From assembly GCA_002483445.1 (NCBI GenBank), contig DLHY01000078.1:14647-78646 (forward strand): 64,000 nt of DNA. Direction: 5' to 3'. This stretch comes from Blastocatellia bacterium UBA7656. GTDB taxonomy: Bacteria; Acidobacteriota; Blastocatellia; UBA7656. The translations under genes were made by a program, and so were the position numbers. The first letter of the stretch is position 1. Every line of letters starts with the position of its first letter. Below the pieces are notes generated by a model. That model searched no databases, was not told the DNA's origin, and was given only the letters and a program-made list of their open reading frames with translations. This document shows, one piece after another, positions 60,801-64,000 of this stretch.

Positions 60801-61315
60801 GATTTCAACACGGCAATATCCTGCGGAGTCGGCGGGCCGAACAACTGAACGAGATGAAGCGAGTCTGATTGCGAGGGAGTCTGACGAAGTTCTTCGGGCA
60901 ATCGAGGCTTGGGGGCAGTCGTATCGATTTGTCCCCGGCGCAGGAGGACGAGATTCATATCGTCGCGCATATCGACGCGCTCAAGGTCGCCTGCTTCGAG
61001 ACTGCCGAGAGCCGCCTCGCTTATTTCGATGATTGTATGTGTTCCGAATCGGCGCGACTTGCGCGCTTTTCCTGACGAGAGAATTTTTTCGGCGAGTATG
61101 GGATCAGGAACCGAGAGTTTATGAAAACCGCCGGGGCTGCGATAAGAAAGCGGCGCGGGGCGGCGGCGCGCGGCGACGGATTTCTTTTGAGTTGAAGCGC
61201 CGAGATTTTCTTTTTGATTTTTCTCCGAGCGTGAAAGCGTCGGCATAGCTCCCATCGCGGAGATAAAAACGAGAAGCGCAAAGATGACGGATGCTCTCAG
61301 TATGATGGCCTTCAC
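57845..61315 (-). CDS. Large secreted S8 serine peptidase with C-terminal beta domains
   Basis: An 1156-residue protein: GTG start with AAAGG upstream, signal peptide (1-25), propeptide-like region to about 330, then an S8 domain with Asp in DISDTGLDSG, His in DPTGHGTINA and Ser in GTSHSTPLVAGG. The C-terminal part has a CARDB-like repeat and an end resembling adhesive/MAM-like beta domains (GWFIDDIRL). Probably a large extracellular protease. Cys pairs are few. It has no gene in its operon. Confidence 0.88.
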   Translation of the reverse strand: MKAIILRASVIFALLVFISAMGAMPTLSRSEKNQKENLGASTQKKSVAARRRPAPLSYRSPGGFHKLSVPDPILAEKILSSGKARKSRRFGTHTIIEISEAALGSLEAGDLERVDMRDDMNLVLLRRGQIDTTAPKPRLPEELRQTPSQSDSLHLVQLFGPPTPQDIAVLKSTGAKLISYIPNNAYLIWAAPYELQRLRSARMQELIQWEEPLHPAYKLDRLIALDSLQPIPVSISMVDSPQSQSSIERIKSASLKILMPEFQSAGAIHLKALIPSARLIDLARLAEVMLIEPWPRIRLHDERANQIVAGDIQQETINNAVVSRPARPGYSSFLNLHGFTSNFDFAIDISDTGLDSGTDDPARIHPDFLDSEGRSRIAYLFDYTQDELLHTSPVLPWHDPTGHGTINASLAGGMSRGSQFADSLGFQFGQGTAPFVRFGISKIFNDEGDFTNVVSIPDIVASAYRVGARISTNSWGTCDLTFGFCNLYGTDSSIYDSLVRDADSFAPGNQGMTILFSAGNDGLNEPLSIGIPGTAKNVITVGASEGFRPTNESGSNLVDGCNVRASGADNAMDIPGFSSGGPMQDGRAKPDLVAPGTHVTGAASQDSFYAAAASDDVTVCDKYFPVGQTLYALSSGTSHSTPLVAGGAALAFQWLRERLGAEPSPAMVKALILNSTSYLNGALGGDSLPGARQGWGLLNLSRMFEETDRVLYDQPATFTESGGSAFEVTGMISDPTKEFRVMLVWSDAPAAGLTNATSVNQLNLEVIIGGTLYNGNNFSGEYSTTGGGKDIINNVQGVRLPAGVTGPFVIRVRPTVIAGDGVPDNGVDADQDFALVVANGREAAAPVPAVTESEGVAEGVEVRHANQTRDSSLIPGETAFVTITLTNQSPIAAMPVSTASLSLDGGSSAFSSFPAIAAGSAQTNPEPFQVIVPSNLRCGSVAEFRLRVTGEAGAFTLPVRVRIGRAAGAEETLMDDDVDSMRVKWKGKKGFTVATGMGTSGAMSYHAVDPGKESDNSQLSDLKLKKKISIPSAAGHVRLTFFHIFNFEPGFDGGVLEISTDSGVTWEDLGSRIITGGYDGKVTSASGNPLGNRLAWTSRGRAGVFSQVVINLDDFAGQRIQLRFRAGFDGATGVRDGFTGWFIDDIRLTATSFTCR

Positions 61316-61450
61316 TCATGAACCTTTCTTCCTCGAAGTCGAGTCATTAACTTTATCGAATCTCACTACGGTGTCAAGGAAAGCGGATTTGACAAACTCC
61401 TCAAGGGAAAATAAAATCGGCCACGACTTCATGATCAACGGGAGGGTCTG

Positions 61451-62305
61451 ATGGCTTGCGCACGCTTCGTTTTCGCATCGATGTTAATCTGTGGCGCATC
61501 GATGATCGCCGCGGCGCAACAGCGGCCCTTGATCACTGAAGACGTCGATATAATCAAACCGGGCGTGATCAGAATCGAGACAGGCATTGAGTTCCTCCAG
61601 GATCAGAAATTCACGCTCTCAGGCTTGCGCGGCGATCTGACGAAACTCGGCGACACGCGGCTCAGTTTCGGCCTCTCGCCGAATGTCGAATTTCAGATCG
61701 AATGGACTATTCAGAATTTTCTCTCCATCAACTCTCGCTCCTCTTCAGCCATTCCGCTCAAATTGGGAGCCAACGAGACGGACGCAAACGATGTCGGCGA
61801 TGTCACGCTGTGGATGAAAATGAAACTGCGCAACGAGACTCGGCGATGGCCCGCGCTGGGTTTTCGCTTCGGCGTCCGATTGCCTAATACCGATCAGACG
61901 CGAGGCATTGGCTCGAACACGACGGATTTTTACGCCTCGATCCTCGCAGGCAAAAAACTTCTCAATAATCGCTTGAACCTGTTCGGCAACATAGGGCTTG
62001 GAATACTTCAGGCTCCCGTCGACCGCTTCACTCAAAACGATGTTCTGCTCTACGGGCTTGCGGGCATCTACACCGTCAATGAAAGATTGAACATCGTCGG
62101 AGAAGTGAACGGGTTTCATTCGACTCGCCGCCGCGCGCCGATAGGCACGGAAGATTATTCGGAAGCCCGCATAGGCGCTCAACTCCGCGCTTTGGGAGTG
62201 AGATGGAATGCCGCAGGGATTTTCGGATTATCCAATCGCGCGCCGAGAACCGGCTTCGCTTTAGGCGTGACCTACGACTGGGACGCATTCGATCCCATCA
62301 AATGA
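61451..62305 (+). CDS. Outer-membrane beta-barrel candidate
   Basis: A 284-residue protein with a signal peptide (1-22) and alternating strands throughout (VIRIETGIEFLQ, VEFQIEWTIQNFL, PALGFRFGVRLPN, FGNIGLGILQAP, GFALGVTYDW). The pattern resembles MetA-pathway/transporter-type barrels. GGGAGG precedes the ATG. Specific substrate unknown; it is divergent from the S8 peptidase. Confidence 0.7.
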   Translation: MACARFVFASMLICGASMIAAAQQRPLITEDVDIIKPGVIRIETGIEFLQDQKFTLSGLRGDLTKLGDTRLSFGLSPNVEFQIEWTIQNFLSINSRSSSAIPLKLGANETDANDVGDVTLWMKMKLRNETRRWPALGFRFGVRLPNTDQTRGIGSNTTDFYASILAGKKLLNNRLNLFGNIGLGILQAPVDRFTQNDVLLYGLAGIYTVNERLNIVGEVNGFHSTRRRAPIGTEDYSEARIGAQLRALGVRWNAAGIFGLSNRAPRTGFALGVTYDWDAFDPIK

Positions 62306-62306
62306 T

Positions 62307-62385
62307 AGATGTTAGAGGTCAGATGTTAGATGTTAGAGACCCTCCCCTCTTCTCACTAACATCTAACATCCAGCATCTGACATCT
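62307..62385. repeat. Inverted arms of 7-bp repeats (AGATGTT)
   Basis: Left arm: AGATGTT, AGAGGTC, AGATGTT, AGATGTT, AGAGACC (62307-62341). Right arm: AACATCT, AACATCC, AGCATCT, GACATCT (62358-62385), reverse complements of the same unit. It lies between two convergent genes, as does the 14.3-kb copy. Confidence 0.85.
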
Positions 62386-62388
62386 CTA

Positions 62389-63918
62389 TTATCTGCGCGG
62401 ATAAATAATAACTGATCGCATAGGCTCGCGCCCTTTGCTCTCAGACCTCAATCCGCTTCGCTCAACATAGATGTGCTGCAAACGACGAATGTGATTCGGC
62501 TGGGGCGATAACTCCACCGGGCGATGCGTCTCTACCGCTTCATTGACTCCCTGCTCGACTTCCTGCATGGCGGCTTCCTTGTCGCTCGACGAAGAGTTAG
62601 CGTGAAAATGCTCGCGCAGGAAATTTTTCATCTGCCCCGATGTGTTGCTGCGAACCGCGCGAACTTCTATGCCAAGCGTCTGAGCCTCTCGCAATTTCTG
62701 CGAGGGCCGTCTCGCGTGAGCCTTCGAGGTGAGCAACACATCTGACTCTTTCAGATCGCCGACTATCACAGCCCGCACCTTCATATCTTCTATCGCGCGG
62801 GCGAGTCGCTCGCGGTTGAGAGCGTAGGGAAATATGCGAAGCGTTTTGTTGCTTCTCTCCGTTCGACGTTTGCTTCCTCTCGAATCGCGCTCTCCACTGG
62901 AAGCATAAGAAAAACTCTCTTCTTCCTCCGGCCTTGTCACCCTCACTTCGCCGCCTTCCGCCCGCTCGCGCACTTCAGTGCCGGGGATGTAGCCGCGAAG
63001 CATACTGTCTACGGCGTCGGCGACATCGTGATAAATCGCCAGTCGGTCTCTCTGCTGAATTTCTATCAGAACATCGAACGTCGGCGGAGTCTTGCGCTCA
63101 AGCACCGTTTTTTGAGTGCCGCGCCGACGAGCTTCTTCATCCGAGAGGGTCACGGGCTGAATGCCTCCGACCAGATCCGAAAGCGTGGGATTGAGCATAA
63201 GGTTTTCAAGCGTGTTGCCGTGAACTGTGGCTATGAGTTGCACTCCGCGCTCTGCGATGGTGCGGGCGGCGAGGGCTTCCTGTGCGGTTCCTATCTCATC
63301 GATTACGACGACTTCAGGCATGTGATTTTCAACGGCCTCGATCATAACCGCGTGCTGAAATTCAGGCTCTGGCACCTGCATTCGTCGCGCCCGTCCTATG
63401 CCGGGATGAGGCACATCGCCGTCTCCGGCTATCTCGTTCGATGTATCGACGACGATGACTCGCTTTTCGAGATCATCGGCAAGCACTCGCGCCGCTTCGC
63501 GCAGAAGAGTCGTTTTGCCCGTTCCGGGCTTGCCCATCAGCAGCGTGCCTTTGCCTGACTCGACGACATCGCGGATTATATCTACAGTTCCGTAAATCGC
63601 GCGGCCCACGCGACAGGTCAGGCCGACTATCTCGCCCAAGCGATTTCGAATCGCGGAGATGCGATGGAGTGTTCGTTCGATGCCTGCGCGATTATCGCGC
63701 GTGAAAAGGCCCACACGGCTTGAGACGTACTGAATATCTTCGCGCGTTACGGAAGCGTCGTTGAGGTAAGCGGCGTGGCCGGGATAGCGCGCTTCGGGGC
63801 GGCGTCCGAGGTCGAGCACCACTTCGATCAGCAGTGTGACATCGCCTGCAAGCGGCAGCGCGTCGCGTATGTGCGGCGGAAGCACCCCGAGCATAAGATC
63901 AAGATCATCATCAGTCAT
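62389..63918 (-). CDS. R3H-domain ATPase (SpoIIIAA/Ycf45-like)
   Basis: A 509-residue protein: an AAA ATPase with Walker A GKPGTGKTTLLRE near residue 130 and VVVIDEIGTAQE as Walker B, followed by a charged linker, an AREAQTLGIEVRAV segment and a C-terminal R3H nucleic-acid-binding domain (RPVELSPQPNHIRRLQHIYV). The family occurs in cyanobacteria and many soil bacteria; its role is unproven. The ATG overlaps a 7-bp repeat and there is no clear ribosome site. Confidence 0.85.
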   Translation of the reverse strand: MTDDDLDLMLGVLPPHIRDALPLAGDVTLLIEVVLDLGRRPEARYPGHAAYLNDASVTREDIQYVSSRVGLFTRDNRAGIERTLHRISAIRNRLGEIVGLTCRVGRAIYGTVDIIRDVVESGKGTLLMGKPGTGKTTLLREAARVLADDLEKRVIVVDTSNEIAGDGDVPHPGIGRARRMQVPEPEFQHAVMIEAVENHMPEVVVIDEIGTAQEALAARTIAERGVQLIATVHGNTLENLMLNPTLSDLVGGIQPVTLSDEEARRRGTQKTVLERKTPPTFDVLIEIQQRDRLAIYHDVADAVDSMLRGYIPGTEVRERAEGGEVRVTRPEEEESFSYASSGERDSRGSKRRTERSNKTLRIFPYALNRERLARAIEDMKVRAVIVGDLKESDVLLTSKAHARRPSQKLREAQTLGIEVRAVRSNTSGQMKNFLREHFHANSSSSDKEAAMQEVEQGVNEAVETHRPVELSPQPNHIRRLQHIYVERSGLRSESKGREPMRSVIIYPRR

Positions 63919-64000
63919 TTGTCATTTGTCCCTTGTCCTTTGTTCGCTGCCTGAAGTCACGCTGGTGAATTGAGCAGTCGAAACAAATGACCAATGACAA
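63915..64000. repeat. 7-bp tandem repeat TCATTTG at the window end, with an inverted partner
   Basis: TCATTTG, TCATTTG, TCCCTTG, TCCTTTG (63915-63942), then CAAATGA, CCAATGA, CAA from 63984 to the edge. The first unit includes the start codon of the R3H ATPase gene. The right arm continues beyond the window. Confidence 0.8.

Overview
This window is most likely chromosomal DNA of a diderm, probably heterotrophic bacterium of the phylum Acidobacteriota, close to the Blastocatellia. The evidence is a VWFA-related protein of the type common in acidobacteria, an R3H/SpoIIIAA-like ATPase, large S8 peptidases, MMPL and LolA-like envelope genes, and receiver proteins with long acidic tails. The phylum call is inference. 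I found no rRNA, tRNA, CRISPR array, transposase or prophage.

Layout. 1-2.0 kb: a peroxiredoxin cut by the window edge and an HD-GYP phosphohydrolase. 2.0-9.3 kb (minus strand): a probable lipid-synthesis and export locus with methyltransferase, ketosynthase, TPR protein, esterase, LolA-like lipoprotein and MMPL transporter; a MITE-like element lies in its largest gap. 9.5-23 kb: a ClpC-type ATPase, a J-like/PilZ protein, class I aldolase, a class A PBP, an amidohydrolase, an S8 protease with a structured leader, and YmdB. 23-28 kb (minus): an aminotransferase, a kinase, a duplicated-domain secreted protein, and a string of tiny ORFs behind an attenuator-like element.

28-48 kb is the most interesting part: about 20 kb of co-oriented minus-strand genes forming a stress and envelope island. 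It holds a desaturase, a ClpP paralogue lacking its catalytic histidine, two lmo0937-type mini-proteins, CarD, SYLF protein, superoxide dismutase, a class D sortase with an LPQTA substrate and a VWA protein, CsbD, BON, YggT and GlsB proteins, a glycine-zipper/peptidoglycan-binding protein, two Crp/Fnr regulators, and a sigma-54 two-component pair. Five promoters share a 16-bp palindrome placed 21-22 bp upstream of a -10 box, the geometry of class II Crp/Fnr activation. A GGCAC-N5-TTGC sigma-54 promoter with an upstream 19-bp palindrome precedes the operon that contains the second Crp/Fnr gene. The sequence therefore suggests a cascade: histidine kinase and NtrC-type regulator, then sigma-54, then Crp/Fnr, then the envelope-stress genes.

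48-64 kb is mostly housekeeping: a PRC-barrel protein, RlmD, CoaX, BirA, NadC, a receiver protein with a long acidic tail, a 1156-residue S8 peptidase, an outer-membrane barrel candidate and an R3H ATPase.

At seven places, almost all intergenic, there are 7-bp tandem repeats, each locus with a different heptamer and several arranged as inverted arms between convergent genes. They look like one repeat-generating process in this genome.
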